This document shows positions 28,979 through 37,998 of a stretch of 59,353 bases of DNA, piece by piece. Source of the DNA: Pseudomonadota bacterium (GTDB taxonomy: Bacteria > Pseudomonadota > Gammaproteobacteria > Burkholderiales > Burkholderiaceae_C); contig JAJZWA010000017.1 of NCBI GenBank assembly GCA_021846965.1, positions 1 to 59,353 on the forward strand, written 5' to 3'. Made by a program: the position numbers and the translations under genes. The notes beneath the pieces were generated by a model that was not told the DNA's origin, made no database searches, and was given only the letters and a program-made list of their open reading frames with translations. The number at the start of each line of letters is the position of its first letter. The stretch's first letter is position 1.

Positions 28979-29557
28979 ATGACCCTGATCCCCGGCCTTT
29001 GCCGCCTTCGTCGAGCCTGCGTGCTGATGGCCCTGCTGCTGGGCTGCGCCTGCGGCCTGGCGCATGCCGATGCGCTGGACCAGGTCCGGCAACTGCAGGC
29101 AGCCGGCCACCTGGAACAGGCGCTGCAGGCGGTGCGCGGGCTGATCCGCCAGCATCCCGGGGATCCGCAGTACCAGCTCACCGAGGCGCTGATCCTGCAG
29201 CAGCAGCACCACGACGGGCAGGCCATCGAGCTGCTGCGCACCTTGATCCGGCGTTATCCCGAGCTGCCCGAACCCTACAACAACCTGGCGGTGCTGTACG
29301 CGGCGCGCGGCGAAACGCATCGTGCCCTGGCATCCTTGCAGATGGCGCTGCGTGCCAACCCCGACTACGCCACCGCGCGCGCCAACCTGGGCGATGTGTA
29401 CCTGCAGCTGGCCGAGCAGTCCTATCGGCAGGCCGCCGCCAGCGCCGGCGACGCCGCGGCGCAAGCGCATGCCCGCGCCAGCCTGCAGCGATTGCAGGCC
29501 GGCGCGGAGGCGGCGCCCCCCATGCCCGTGCCGTCGACCGGCACGGCCACGCATTGA
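28979..29557 (+). CDS. Exported tetratricopeptide-repeat protein
   Basis: A 192-residue protein with a signal peptide (about residues 1-30, ending GLAHA) followed by about three TPR units over residues 32-130, for example [27 protein letters not shown] and then [20 protein letters not shown]. TPRs mediate protein contacts; the partner is unknown. The start is uncertain: ATG at 28979 places the signal peptide correctly, while an ATG at 28949 adds ten residues. It precedes ppiA by 88 bp. In other Burkholderiales a similar TPR gene stands directly beside cysS, so it probably belongs to the core rather than to the T6SS remnant. Confidence 0.85.
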   Translation: MTLIPGLCRLRRACVLMALLLGCACGLAHADALDQVRQLQAAGHLEQALQAVRGLIRQHPGDPQYQLTEALILQQQHHDGQAIELLRTLIRRYPELPEPYNNLAVLYAARGETHRALASLQMALRANPDYATARANLGDVYLQLAEQSYRQAAASAGDAAAQAHARASLQRLQAGAEAAPPMPVPSTGTATH

Positions 29558-29645
29558 ACCAGCGCCCGCCCGGGCTGCGGCCGGCTGTCCTTCGAACCCC
29601 ACCTTGCCGGCTCCTTGCCGCCGGCGCGCAACTGGAGACCTTCCG

Positions 29646-30278
29646 ATGAATCCTTCCCGCCATGCGTCGTCCCGCGCAGGCCTCGGGCGCCGCCTGTTCC
29701 TGGGCCTGTCCGTGGCCCTGGGCTGTGCCGCGGCCCTGCCGGGCGCCCTGCCCCGCGCGAGCGCGGCCCCGGCGAGCGCCCCCGCTCCCCGCGTGCAACT
29801 GCAGACCAGCCTGGGCACCATCGTCGTGCAACTCGACCCGCAGCGCGCTCCGCTCACCGTCGCGAATTTCCTGCGCTACGTGAACAAGGGCTTCTATGCC
29901 GGCACGGTGTTCCACCGCGTGATTCCCGGCTTCATGATCCAGGGCGGCGGCTTCACCCAGCAGCTGGAGCAAAAACCCACCGACGCGCCGATCAAGCTGG
30001 AGAGCCGCAACGGCCTGCGCAATCTGCGGGGCACCATCGCCATGGCCCGCACCAGCGACCCGAATTCCGCGACATCCCAGTTCTTCATCAATCTGGTGGA
30101 CAATTCAAGCCTGAACTATCCCCAGCCCGACGGCTACGGCTACGCGGTGTTCGGGCAGGTCGTCTCCGGCATGAGCGTGGTGGACCGCATCGCCGCGGTT
30201 CCCACCCATGACGTGGGGCCGATGCAAAACGTGCCCGTGAAGCCCGTGGTCATCGAATCCGCGAAGCTTCTGCCCTGA
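29646..30278 (+). CDS. ppiA: Periplasmic peptidyl-prolyl cis-trans isomerase (cyclophilin)
   Basis: A 210-residue cyclophilin with an N-terminal export signal (about residues 1-40, [10 protein letters not shown]). It catalyses proline isomerisation during envelope protein folding. The catalytic core has [21 protein letters not shown] near residue 85 (with the FHR arginine), [25 protein letters not shown] near 125 and [15 protein letters not shown] near 168. The signal distinguishes it from the cytoplasmic paralogue encoded 73 bp downstream, with which it shares most of the core sequence. A duplication is likely. Confidence 0.94.
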   Translation: MNPSRHASSRAGLGRRLFLGLSVALGCAAALPGALPRASAAPASAPAPRVQLQTSLGTIVVQLDPQRAPLTVANFLRYVNKGFYAGTVFHRVIPGFMIQGGGFTQQLEQKPTDAPIKLESRNGLRNLRGTIAMARTSDPNSATSQFFINLVDNSSLNYPQPDGYGYAVFGQVVSGMSVVDRIAAVPTHDVGPMQNVPVKPVVIESAKLLP

Positions 30279-30351
30279 CGACGCCGGATCCTGGCGAAGG
30301 CCCCCGCTACGCAGCACCCTCCTTTCCCCCTTTCCTCCGAGGCATGCATCC

Positions 30352-30843
30352 ATGGTTGAACTCCACACCAACAAGGGCGTGATCCGCCTGCAACTCGACG
30401 CCGAGAAGGCTCCGAAGTCCACCGAGAACTTCCTGGCCTACGTGCGCAGCGGCCATTTCGACGGCACGATCTTCCACCGCGTGATCGACGGCTTCATGAT
30501 CCAGGGCGGCGGCTTCGAGCCCGGCATGAAGCAAAAGCCCACGCAGGCACCGATCTCGAACGAGGCGAACAACGGGCTGAAGAACAAGCGCTACACCATC
30601 GCGATGGCCCGCACCAACGATCCGCACTCGGCCACCGCCCAGTTCTTCATCAACGTGGCCGACAACGCCTTCCTCGACCACAGCTCGCCGAGCCCGCAGG
30701 GCTGGGGCTACGCGGTGTTCGGCCACGTGGTCGAAGGCCAGGACGTGGTCGATGCCATCAAGGGCGTGAAGACCGGCAACAAGGGATTCCACCAGGACGT
30801 TCCGGTGGAAGACGTGGTCATCGAAAAAGCCGTTGAAGTCTGA
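30352..30843 (+). CDS. ppiB: Cytoplasmic peptidyl-prolyl cis-trans isomerase (cyclophilin)
   Basis: A 163-residue cyclophilin with no signal peptide, starting [21 protein letters not shown]. Active-site blocks are [21 protein letters not shown] near residue 42 and [19 protein letters not shown] near 85. It follows its periplasmic paralogue ppiA and its last 11 bp overlap the lpxH start. Length matches E. coli PpiB. Confidence 0.96.
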   Translation: MVELHTNKGVIRLQLDAEKAPKSTENFLAYVRSGHFDGTIFHRVIDGFMIQGGGFEPGMKQKPTQAPISNEANNGLKNKRYTIAMARTNDPHSATAQFFINVADNAFLDHSSPSPQGWGYAVFGHVVEGQDVVDAIKGVKTGNKGFHQDVPVEDVVIEKAVEV

Positions 30844-31666
30844 GACCGAGGACCCGGGCGCGCGGGAGCAGGCGCTCCCGGCCGCGCTGCAGGCGCAGTC
30901 GCACTGGCGCCGCCTGGCGCTGGTGTCGGACCTGCACCTGGGCCCGCAGGCGCCACGCACCACGGCGGCCTTCCTGGGCTGGCTGCGTGGTCCGGCGCGG
31001 CATGCCGATGCCCTGCTGATCCTGGGCGATCTGTTCGAGGCCTGGGTCGGCGACGACCTGCTGCTGCACACGCCGGGGGATGCGCATCACGCGGTGTGCG
31101 AGGCCCTGGCCGAGTTGTCGGCGCGAGGCTGCAGCATCGCGGTGCAGCGGGGCAATCGGGATTTCCTGCTCGGTGAGGGTTTCGCGCGGCGCTGCGGCGC
31201 GCGCCTGATCGACGACCCCTGCGTGCTGGAGCTGGGTGCCCAGCGCATCCTGCTCAGCCACGGCGACGCCTTGTGCATCGACGACCACGCCTACCTGCGC
31301 TGGCGTGCCACCTGCCGCGACCCGCGCTGGCAGGCCGGCTTCCTCGCCCAGCCGCTGGCGCTGCGTCAGCAGCAGGCGCTGGCCGCGCGCGAGCAGAGCC
31401 GCCAGAGCCAGGCGGCGATGGAACAGCTCGGCGACGCCGACCCCGGCGAGGCCCGCAGGTGGCTGCTGGGCGCGAAGACGCCCTGGATGATCCACGGCCA
31501 CACGCACCGGCCCCGCGACCACTGGCAGGGCGCGCAGCTGCGCCAGGTGCTCAGCGACTGGGACCTGGACCACGCGGCCCGCCCGCGCGCGCAGGTGCTG
31601 TGGCTGCAGCCGCGGACGCAGTGGATCGGCGTGGAGCGCGAGAACCTGGGCGCCGGGCCTACTTGA
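30833..31666 (+). CDS. lpxH: UDP-2,3-diacylglucosamine hydrolase LpxH
   Basis: A calcineurin-like metallophosphoesterase on the inner-membrane surface that cleaves UDP-2,3-diacylglucosamine to lipid X in lipid A synthesis. Metal-ligand motifs are LVSDLHLGP near residue 31, [12 protein letters not shown] near 64, GNRDFLLG near 108, LLSHGDALC near 142 and IHGHTHRP near 223. No ATG is available in a suitable place; the only start that keeps DLHLG with adequate lead-in appears to be TTG at 30833 inside the ppiB end. At 277 residues it is longer than the roughly 240 of E. coli, partly from this N-terminal extension. It ends overlapping convergent cysE by 8 bp. Confidence 0.93.
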   Translation: MKSETEDPGAREQALPAALQAQSHWRRLALVSDLHLGPQAPRTTAAFLGWLRGPARHADALLILGDLFEAWVGDDLLLHTPGDAHHAVCEALAELSARGCSIAVQRGNRDFLLGEGFARRCGARLIDDPCVLELGAQRILLSHGDALCIDDHAYLRWRATCRDPRWQAGFLAQPLALRQQQALAAREQSRQSQAAMEQLGDADPGEARRWLLGAKTPWMIHGHTHRPRDHWQGAQLRQVLSDWDLDHAARPRAQVLWLQPRTQWIGVERENLGAGPT

Positions 31667-32426
31667 CCAGTTTTTCGAAACTGTCCTTGTCGAACTGCTC
31701 GGTGCGCATGGCGTCCTCCGGCCCCACCTGGGCCGAGCACACGCCGCGCTTTTCCAGCTCGCGCCACAGCAAGGCCACCTGGTGCTCGAGCCGCGCGGCG
31801 TGGTCCACCAGGCCCAGCACGGCCTGGCTCAGCGGATCGTCGCCGTTCTGGGTCACCGCGTAGGCCGAGAAGCCCATGCGCGAAGCCGCGGCCTCGCGCT
31901 GCTGCTCGCCTTGCTTGTCGATGATGCGCGCCGGGTTGCCCACCGCGGTGGCGCCTGCCGGAACGGCTTTCACGACCACCGCATTGGAGCCGATGCGCGC
32001 TCCGCGCCCCACGGTGAATCCCCCCAGCACCTTGGCGCCCGCGCCCACCACCACGCCGGGTTCCAGCGTGGGGTGTCGCTTGGTGCCCTTGTACAGCGAG
32101 GTTCCGCCCAGCGTGACCCCCTGGTAGATGGTGCAGTCGTCACCCACCTGCGCGGTCTCGCCGATGACCACTCCCAGCCCGTGGTCGATGAACACGCGCC
32201 GCCCGATGCTGGCTCCCGGGTGGATCTCGATGCCGGTCAGGAAGCGGCCCCAGTGCGAGATCCAGCGCCCGAGCCAGTAGTGACCGGCGCCCCACAGGCG
32301 ATGCGCCAGCCGGTGCATCCACAGCGCGTGCAGGCCCGGGTAACAGGTCAGCACCTCCCAGCGCGAGCGCGCCGCGGGGTCGCGCTCCAGAATGACCTGA
32401 ATGTCTTCGCGCAGGCAGCTGAACAT
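31659..32426 (-). CDS. cysE: Serine O-acetyltransferase
   Basis: Transfers acetyl from acetyl-CoA to L-serine, the first step of cysteine synthesis. The protein (255 residues) has the N-terminal alpha-helical region [24 protein letters not shown] and a left-handed beta-helix with hexapeptide repeats containing the catalytic histidines: [29 protein letters not shown] and [18 protein letters not shown]. The ATG at 32426 is preferred to an upstream one at 32477. The C-terminal tail beyond residue 190 is longer than in short EpsC-type enzymes. Its 3' end overlaps lpxH by 8 bp, tail to tail. Confidence 0.95.
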   Translation of the reverse strand: MFSCLREDIQVILERDPAARSRWEVLTCYPGLHALWMHRLAHRLWGAGHYWLGRWISHWGRFLTGIEIHPGASIGRRVFIDHGLGVVIGETAQVGDDCTIYQGVTLGGTSLYKGTKRHPTLEPGVVVGAGAKVLGGFTVGRGARIGSNAVVVKAVPAGATAVGNPARIIDKQGEQQREAAASRMGFSAYAVTQNGDDPLSQAVLGLVDHAARLEHQVALLWRELEKRGVCSAQVGPEDAMRTEQFDKDSFEKLVK

Positions 32427-32514
32427 GGAAACGGGGCGATGGTTGGCAGGGCCGCCGGGCAATACCCGGGCGGGCACTCAGTGTATTGGACCCCGCCCGG
32501 CCCCGCTCAAGCGC

Positions 32515-33336
32515 TCACGACCCGCCGTCGGCGAGCCTGCGCGCCTGGCGCAGCGCGGCATGGCAGATGCCGCGCAGGATCTGCACTTCCTGCCGGCTGA
32601 GCGCGGCGCGGGAGGCCAGGCGGCTCAGCCGGGGCAACAGCCTGCGGGGAGCCTGCGGATCGAGGTAACCCAATGCGAGCAGGGTCTGCTGCACATGCTC
32701 GAGCAGGCCCTCCACCTCGGCATGGGTGGCCGCCGGCTCGGGCGCCGGCCCCGGCGCGGCGTGCTCGAAGGCGCCCACCGCCTTGCGCCATTCCCAGGCC
32801 ACGATCTGCACCGCCTGGGCCAGGTTCAGGGAACCGTACTCGGCCGAGGTGGGCAGGTTGAGCAAGGCGTCGCAGCGCCACACCGTGTCGTTGTCCAGGC
32901 CGTAGCGCTCGCTGCCGAACACGAAGCCCACGCGCCTGCGCTGCTGGGCGGCCATGCGCGCGAGTTCGGGCAACCACTGCGGACCCTGCAGCGGCGGACC
33001 GAAGTCGCGCACCCGCGCGGACAGCGCCACGAGCAGGCCGCAATCGCCCGCCACCTGGTCCAGGCGATCGCCCTGGCGCGCCTCGCGCAGCACGTCGTCG
33101 GCGCCACTGGCCATGGCCAGCGCCTCGGGCTGGCTGCGCACGTCGGCGAAGCGCGGCGCAACCAGCCCGAGATGCCGGAAGCCCATGGTCTTGATGGCCC
33201 GCGCGGCGGCGCCGACGTTGCCCGCCCGACTGGTGCCCACCAGCACGAACAGGGCCGGCGCCGGCGAATCACCCGAGGAATCCTGGCCTTGGATAAAATC
33301 GTTCACGAAATCCCGCTCTTTCACGACAACCCGCAC
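32515..33336 (-). CDS. trmJ: tRNA (cytidine/uridine-2'-O-)-methyltransferase TrmJ
   Basis: A SPOUT-class methyltransferase that 2'-O-methylates residue 32 of several tRNAs with S-adenosylmethionine. Seen are [24 protein letters not shown] near residue 30, [51 protein letters not shown] near 138 and the knot motif [14 protein letters not shown] near 167, with a C-terminal dimer extension. The start at 33336 is taken as the first ATG; a later in-frame GTG is possible. It is divergent from suhB with 41 bp between starts, so promoter elements must overlap. Confidence 0.92.
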   Translation of the reverse strand: MRVVVKERDFVNDFIQGQDSSGDSPAPALFVLVGTSRAGNVGAAARAIKTMGFRHLGLVAPRFADVRSQPEALAMASGADDVLREARQGDRLDQVAGDCGLLVALSARVRDFGPPLQGPQWLPELARMAAQQRRRVGFVFGSERYGLDNDTVWRCDALLNLPTSAEYGSLNLAQAVQIVAWEWRKAVGAFEHAAPGPAPEPAATHAEVEGLLEHVQQTLLALGYLDPQAPRRLLPRLSRLASRAALSRQEVQILRGICHAALRQARRLADGGS

Positions 33337-33377
33337 ATTCTCGTCGAGGCGCGCCTGCCGCGTCCGCGCCGCACACC

Positions 33378-34202
33378 ATGCACCCCATGATCAACGTCGC
33401 CGTTCGCGCTGCACGCGAAGCCGGCAAAATCATCAACCGCGCCAGCCTCGACCTCGACCTGCTGCGGGTTTCCGAGAAATCGGCCAACGATTTCGTCACC
33501 GAGGTCGACCGCGCCAGCGAACAGGCCATCATCGAGGTCCTGCTCAAGGCCTACCCGCAGCACGGCATTCTCGGCGAGGAGACCGGCAGCACCCACGGGC
33601 GCGCCGATTCCGAATACCAGTGGATCATCGATCCCCTGGACGGAACCACCAACTTCATCCACGGCCTGCCGGTGTACGCGGTGTCCATCGCGCTGGCGCA
33701 CCAGGGCGTGGTGCAGCACGGCGTGGTGTACGACCCTTCGCGTGACGAGTTGTTCACCGCCAGCCGCGGCGCCGGCGCCTTCCTGGACAACCGCCGCCTG
33801 CGCGTGTCGCGGCGCACACGCATCGAGGACAGCCTGATCGGCACGGGCTTCCCCTTTCGGCGCGGCGACGACCTGGACACCTACCTCGAGATGTTCAAGA
33901 AGGTCTCGCAGCGCTGCGTGGGCCTGCGCCGTCCCGGAGCGGCGGCCATCGACCTGGCCTATGTGGCCGCCGGGCGCTATGACGGGTTTTTCGAGGTCGG
34001 GCTCAAGCCCTGGGACGTTGCCGCCGGCTCGCTGCTGGTGACCGAAGCGGGCGGCATGGTGGGGAATTTCACCGGCGAGGCCGATTTCCTGCATCGAGGC
34101 GAGGTCATCGCCGCCAATCCGCGCGTGTACGCCCAGATGGTGTCGCTGCTCAAGGTGTACGCGGGCCGGGAGCAGGCCGGCGACCCGGGCGCGAGCGCCT
34201 GA
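33378..34202 (+). CDS. suhB: Inositol-1-monophosphatase family protein SuhB
   Basis: A 274-residue lithium-sensitive, magnesium-dependent phosphatase. In E. coli SuhB also joins the rRNA antitermination complex. Metal-binding motifs are ILGEETG near residue 64, [15 protein letters not shown] near 83 and [12 protein letters not shown] near 213, and it starts [23 protein letters not shown] as in proteobacterial SuhB. It is divergent from trmJ. The C-terminal nine residues or so are low complexity. A GC-rich hairpin lies 33 bp past the stop. Confidence 0.95.
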   Translation: MHPMINVAVRAAREAGKIINRASLDLDLLRVSEKSANDFVTEVDRASEQAIIEVLLKAYPQHGILGEETGSTHGRADSEYQWIIDPLDGTTNFIHGLPVYAVSIALAHQGVVQHGVVYDPSRDELFTASRGAGAFLDNRRLRVSRRTRIEDSLIGTGFPFRRGDDLDTYLEMFKKVSQRCVGLRRPGAAAIDLAYVAAGRYDGFFEVGLKPWDVAAGSLLVTEAGGMVGNFTGEADFLHRGEVIAANPRVYAQMVSLLKVYAGREQAGDPGASA

Positions 34203-34235
34203 GCGCACCCGGCCGCACGGTGCCGAGCATCGCCG

Positions 34236-34254
34236 CACGGGCCCCGGGCCCGTG
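34236..34254 (+). terminator. GC hairpin downstream of suhB
   Basis: CACGGGCCC (34236-34244) and GGGCCCGTG (34246-34254) pair perfectly around a single base. No T tract follows. A 3'-end structure for suhB is the likely role. Confidence 0.4.
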
Positions 34255-34599
34255 TCTGCGCTACGCGGCGCGTCCTGAGAGCCCATGCCCGACAAATACC
34301 GGCGCATGTATTTTTTGCGACAAGATGCAACGGGCTCGGCAGGCCTTTCCATGACAAGGATTCCCCCGGCGGGAATTTTTGGTTACATCCTCATGGCAAA
34401 CATCATTCCGTCAAGCGGAATCATGCCGTAGCTTCCGTCTGCGTCGCCCCTGTTGCAAAAGCGCCCATGGGATCCGGCCCCCCCTGGCCACTCGGGATCC
34501 TCTCGGTACAGCCTGGTCGAATGCCCGATGCACGCGGGTGTTCCCGGATGCCTTTGTTATTCGGCCGTCAAACAGCCGAATATTCATGTTAATCACCAC
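34255..34599. other. Gene-free region upstream of the BTAD regulator, with inverted repeats
   Basis: About 500 bp between suhB and the regulator holds no credible coding sequence and is visibly less GC-rich than its flanks. Two inverted repeats stand out: a 10-base arm pair with one mismatch centred on 34411-34415 (core ATTCCG/CGGAAT), and TATTCGGC (34558-34565) with GCCGAATA (34575-34582) around nine bases. The second lies 17 bp upstream of the -35 hexamer of the promoter at 34600. Confidence 0.6.
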
Positions 34600-34628
34600 T
34601 TGGCAACAGAGCGATGCTGTCATAGTAT
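34600..34628 (+). promoter_or_regulatory. Sigma-70-like promoter of the BTAD regulator gene
   Basis: TTGGCA (34600-34605) and TAGTAT (34623-34628) are separated by exactly 17 bp, a near-consensus housekeeping promoter in an otherwise GC-rich genome. Transcription would give a leader of about 125 nt to the ATG at 34760. Confidence 0.6.
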
Positions 34629-34759
34629 CGAAACGGAAGTTCCTCCCCAATGCGCTGCCTTTTCCCGGAGATATGACAAGGACACTCCAAACCCGCTGAG
34701 CCGCAAAACCGGCTTCGATGCAGGCGGGGCCCCTCGCCCATTCCTCCTCGGAAAACCCC

Positions 34760-35530
34760 ATGACAACGCTTGCCAAACGATCCAAGATCGAAATCCAGTT
34801 CCTTGGCCAGGTACATATCCACGCCGAATCGGGTTCGATCATCGTCAACGACAAGAAGGCCATCCTGCTGATGTTCGTGCTGGCCGTGCGCGGCGCGACC
34901 AGCCGGCAGCAGATGGCCTCGCTGCTATGGCCGGGAACGGATGCCGAACATTCTCAGGGCAGCCTTCGCCTGCGCATCCACAAGATCAACAGGCTTTGCC
35001 CCGGGCTCATCCAGAGCCATTTGAATTCGATATTCTTCAGTGCCTCGGCAGGGCACGACATCGGATTCCTGACCGCCGACGACGGGATTCCCCTCGCCGT
35101 TGCGCTGGACGCACACAGGGATAATCTGATCGGCTCGCTGGATTTCCCCGAGAATCCCCAGCTCAACGCCATGCTCGGCCATTACAAGAGCCAATTGGTG
35201 AGCAAGTCCACCAGTCTGCTCTACAAGCACGCGCGCGCCGCGGCCACCAGCCGCAGCCTGGACCAGGCCGTGTACTTCCTCAACCGCATCCTGCTGCTGT
35301 CGCCGCACAACGAGACGGCTTGCCGCAACCTGATGCGGGTGCATGTGCTCAACGGTTGCCGGGCCACCGCCATCGAAACCTACGAGGCCTTCCGTCGCAA
35401 CATGCGCGAAAGCCTGGGCATCGAGCCGGATTCGAAGACCAAGCGCCTGCACCTGGACATCCTGTCGGCCCAGGACGACCCCGACTACCAGACCCGCATC
35501 AGCGAGGCGCTGGATTCGATGATCCTGTAG
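34760..35530 (+). CDS. Stand-alone BTAD (SARP-like) transcriptional regulator
   Basis: A 256-residue protein with two recognisable parts: an OmpR-like winged helix (about residues 8-95; IEIQFLGQVHI, TSRQQMASLLWPG, SLRLRIHKIN) and a bacterial transcriptional activator domain of TPR-like helices (about 115-250; LLYKHARAAATSRSLDQAVYF, LLLSPHNETACRNLMRVHVLNG, YEAFRRNMRESLGIEPDS). This is the minimal SARP-like architecture with no sensor, NB-ARC or receiver domain. SARP proteins activate nearby clusters, often secretion or metabolite genes; targets here are unknown. ATG at 34760 (MTTLAKRSK) is preferred; an in-frame ATG at 34718 would add 14 residues of poor quality. Base composition is lower in GC than in neighbouring genes. 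Confidence 0.82.
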   Translation: MTTLAKRSKIEIQFLGQVHIHAESGSIIVNDKKAILLMFVLAVRGATSRQQMASLLWPGTDAEHSQGSLRLRIHKINRLCPGLIQSHLNSIFFSASAGHDIGFLTADDGIPLAVALDAHRDNLIGSLDFPENPQLNAMLGHYKSQLVSKSTSLLYKHARAAATSRSLDQAVYFLNRILLLSPHNETACRNLMRVHVLNGCRATAIETYEAFRRNMRESLGIEPDSKTKRLHLDILSAQDDPDYQTRISEALDSMIL

Positions 35531-35567
35531 GGCGCTGAGGCGCCGGGGACGCGTGGCGAGCAGGCTG

Positions 35568-35816
35568 CTAGCGCTCGCGGGCCCAGGGCCCCAGCAGCAG
35601 CTGTTCCCAGCCGGCCACGCCGCGTTCGAAACGCCCGGCCTCCAGCATCGAGGCGGGCATCGCGCCGCAGCGCACCGCGCTGGCATACTGCGCGCGAAGG
35701 GCGTCGAAAGGCAGCGCCGCGAGGCGGCGTGCCCACTGCTCCCAGGCGCGCCCGGCATCCACCCAGGCGGGGCCACCCGGCGCCAGGCCGGTCCCCGCGC
35801 CGAGCAGGCAGTCCAT
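35568..35816 (-). CDS. Small protein of unknown function, second gene of a two-gene operon
   Basis: An 82-residue protein that I do not recognise. It is rich in Ala, Gly, Arg and Trp, with an amphipathic segment WEQWARRLAALPFDALRAQYASAV around residues 26-50 and a C-terminal GVAGWEQLLLGPW. No signal peptide or clear membrane helix. The start codon ATG (or a GTG three bases earlier) overlaps the TGA of the upstream DUF3563-like gene, strong evidence that it is really translated and coupled. It is convergent with the BTAD regulator gene, 37 bp apart. Confidence 0.6.
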   Translation of the reverse strand: MDCLLGAGTGLAPGGPAWVDAGRAWEQWARRLAALPFDALRAQYASAVRCGAMPASMLEAGRFERGVAGWEQLLLGPWARER

Positions 35817-35968
35817 CACCAGGCCGCCTGGCCGGAATGCGCCAGGTGGTGCATGCGGCGCTCGAGTTCGTAGATGTCGCGCGACTGCGCGAGGTAGCTC
35901 TCGGCCTGCGCGCGGTCGGCGTCGCTGTTCGGCAGCAGGGAATGGATCAGGTTCAGCAGCATGGTCAT
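35816..35968 (-). CDS. DUF3563-like small protein
   Basis: A 50-residue protein starting MTMLLNLIHSLLPNS and containing SYLAQSRDIYELERRMHHLAH near residues 25-45. This (Y)LAxSxDxxxLExR(M/L) pattern is typical of the DUF3563 family of very short proteobacterial proteins of unknown function, some of which are stress-induced. A good ribosome binding site (gggag) lies 8-12 bp upstream on the minus strand. The stop overlaps the start of the next small gene. Upstream, 36005-36030 carries a TATAAG hexamer and a palindrome. Confidence 0.72.
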   Translation of the reverse strand: MTMLLNLIHSLLPNSDADRAQAESYLAQSRDIYELERRMHHLAHSGQAAW

Positions 35969-36007
35969 GGCAGGCTCCCGCTCGTGGCGTTGAAATCTGG
36001 GGTTTTC

Positions 36008-36030
36008 CCTTATAGGGTTAACCCGAGTTT
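36008..36030 (-). promoter_or_regulatory. Promoter/operator candidate of the small-protein operon
   Basis: On the minus strand GGGTTAACCC (36015-36024) is a perfect 10-bp palindrome running directly into a TATAAG -10-like hexamer. The overlap would let a bound regulator block polymerase. No good -35 element is seen, which fits an activator- or alternative-sigma-dependent promoter. Confidence 0.45.
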
Positions 36031-36105
36031 AGCAGCCTGCCGGAATTCCTGCAGCGCCGTGTTGCGCTGCAGCACCATGCGCCGGACCCGCCCGGTCCGT
36101 CCCCT

Positions 36106-36765
36106 CTACTTGGCCAGCTTGACCACGCGCAGGTAGGGCTTGAGGGCCTTCCAGCCCTGCGGGAAGCGCTCACGCGCCACCTCGTCGCTCACCGAGGTCG
36201 GGATCACCACATCGCCGCCCGGGCGCCAGTTGGCCGGCGTGGCCACGCCATGGCGCGCGCTGAGCTGCATGGCGTCGAGCAGGCGCAGGATTTCATCGAA
36301 ATCCCGACCATTGCTCATCGGGTAGGTCAGCATGGCCTTGACCTTCTTGTCGGGGCCGATGAAGAACACGCTGCGCACGGTGGCGTTGTCGTTGGCGCTG
36401 CGCCCGGCGGCACCCCCGGTCGCGCTCTCCGGAAGCATGTCGTACAGCTTGGCCACGTTCAGGTCGGTGTCGCCGATGATCGGGTAGTTCGGCGCCGTGC
36501 CCTGGGTCTCGGCGATGTCCTTCGCCCAGCGATGGTGCTCCTCCACCGGATCCACCGACAGGCCGATGAGCTTGCAGCCGCGCTTGTCGAACTCGGGCTT
36601 CAGCCGGGCCACCGTGCCCAGTTCGGTGGTGCAGATGGGGGTGAAATCCTTCGGATGCGAGAACAGGATCGCCCATTGGTCGCCGATCCACTCGTGGAAG
36701 CGGATCGTGCCCTCGGAGGTCTGGGCGGTGAAATCCGGGGCTGTGCTGCCGATGCGCAGGCTCAT
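36106..36765 (-). CDS. 1-Cys peroxiredoxin (Prx6-like)
   Basis: A 219-residue thiol peroxidase that reduces hydrogen peroxide and organic hydroperoxides. The peroxidatic cysteine is in HPKDFTPICTTELG near residue 48, and the extended C-terminal domain (MQLSARHGVATPANW, GGDVVIPTSVSDEVA) is that of the Prx6/AhpC-TSA 1-Cys group. A second, resolving cysteine in the 2-Cys position is not seen; the other cysteine (near residue 70, KRGCKLIG) is internal. The ATG at 36765 (MSLRIGSTAPDFTAQTSEG) is the family start. Reductant unknown. Confidence 0.93.
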   Translation of the reverse strand: MSLRIGSTAPDFTAQTSEGTIRFHEWIGDQWAILFSHPKDFTPICTTELGTVARLKPEFDKRGCKLIGLSVDPVEEHHRWAKDIAETQGTAPNYPIIGDTDLNVAKLYDMLPESATGGAAGRSANDNATVRSVFFIGPDKKVKAMLTYPMSNGRDFDEILRLLDAMQLSARHGVATPANWRPGGDVVIPTSVSDEVARERFPQGWKALKPYLRVVKLAK

Positions 36766-36909
36766 GCTGGGGCTCCTCGTGGGTTGGACCGGTGCGGCGA
36801 CCGCCGCACCCGAGCCCGCAAGCCTACGTCGAGCGCGGGCGCGGCGCCAACCAACCATTTCGCACAGGGGGTTGACCGCGAGTCAGAAGCAGCGCCGGGA
36901 GCCCGATCC

Positions 36910-37998
36910 TCACTGGTAGGTGAGCGTGTAGGTGGCAGTGGCCGAGACCGCGCCCGGCGTGGCCGCTCCCGTGGCGTAGTAGCGAGCCAGGAAGGTCTGC
37001 GCGGCGGTCGCCCCCGAGGGTGTCACGCTGCCGACCTCCGAGGCCGACGCCAGGCCGTTGCCCACGGGGGTTCCCGCGGCGTCCGTGATCTGCACACCGA
37101 CGCGCCCGGCCGCGCGGGCCGCGGTGTTGGCGATCACCGTCGGATACCCGGCGGCGGCGGTGAAGCTCCAGCTGGCGTACACGGCGTAGCTCACCGAGGC
37201 GACGGCCAGGCAGGTCTGCAGGGGAAAGCGAAAGGCCGTGGCGCCGGCGGTCTGCCCCGGTGCCGCCAGTGCCGATGCGGACACCTGCGGCAGGGTCACG
37301 GTCAGCGCGGTCGGGGACACGGTGCAGCCCCCGCCCGACACCAGCGGCACCGCGGCGCTCAGCCCCAGGCTGCTGCTGACGCCACCGGGCGCCGTGGGAA
37401 GCACCACCCAGTTGGCGGAACTGCTCGTCGACCCCAGGGGAAAGGACGCGGCGATATCGGCGCCCAGCGCGGTGCTGCCGCGCACGAATTCCACGGGAGC
37501 CTGCAGGGTCCCCGCGCAGGTCCCCGCGGCCGTGGCCTTCAGCCCGAAGGTCCAGCGCCTGGCCTTCTCGCTGAGGGAGCTCAGGGCACAGCCCGGTGTG
37601 CTCAGGCTCAGGCTCGGAGTTCCCGCGGACACCACCGACACCCCGGCGGCGGAGCGGGTGCTCGACACCATCGCAGCGAGGGCCGAGCCGCCGACCACTC
37701 TCCCTCCCCCCAGGCTGGCGCCGCGCGCGCTGGCGGTGCAGGAAAAACCCAGGGTGATCATGCCGCTCCATACCGCGGCCTGGGCCCCGGTGGAGGCTGC
37801 CACGATGATGCGCGCGGGCGCGGGAGCGAGCAGGGCGAATCCACCCGCCGTGCAGTCCAGGGTCCGCGGCGCGGCGTGGACCGGCAGGATCGACCAGGCC
37901 AGGCCGCCGAGTCCGAGGGCCAGCCGCGCCGGGCCCGCAGGCGCCGGCGCCCGCCGCTGGCCCGGGCGGCGCGCGCCGGACGCGGCATGGCGGCTCAT
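36910..37998 (-). CDS. Fimbrial tip adhesin / minor pilin (FimH-like, two-domain)
   Basis: A 362-residue exported protein, last gene of the chaperone-usher operon. After an unusually long Arg/Pro-rich n-region, a hydrophobic segment (about residues 28-42, ending PVHAA) looks like a signal peptide. The C-terminal half has pilin-domain features with paired cysteines and ends in ATATYTLTYQ, the terminal strand taken up by the chaperone. The N-terminal half, with several Cys, would be the binding domain. Two-domain size is as in FimH-type adhesins; the receptor is unknown. Its ATG overlaps the usher stop (ATGA). Confidence 0.75.
   Translation of the reverse strand: MSRHAASGARRPGQRRAPAPAGPARLALGLGGLAWSILPVHAAPRTLDCTAGGFALLAPAPARIIVAASTGAQAAVWSGMITLGFSCTASARGASLGGGRVVGGSALAAMVSSTRSAAGVSVVSAGTPSLSLSTPGCALSSLSEKARRWTFGLKATAAGTCAGTLQAPVEFVRGSTALGADIAASFPLGSTSSSANWVVLPTAPGGVSSSLGLSAAVPLVSGGGCTVSPTALTVTLPQVSASALAAPGQTAGATAFRFPLQTCLAVASVSYAVYASWSFTAAAGYPTVIANTAARAAGRVGVQITDAAGTPVGNGLASASEVGSVTPSGATAAQTFLARYYATGAATPGAVSATATYTLTYQ

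Noticed and set aside
34379..34699. Plus-strand frame of 106 codons upstream of the BTAD regulator
   Set aside because: Composition is unlike real proteins here, no ribosome site, and it spans the promoter and inverted repeats.
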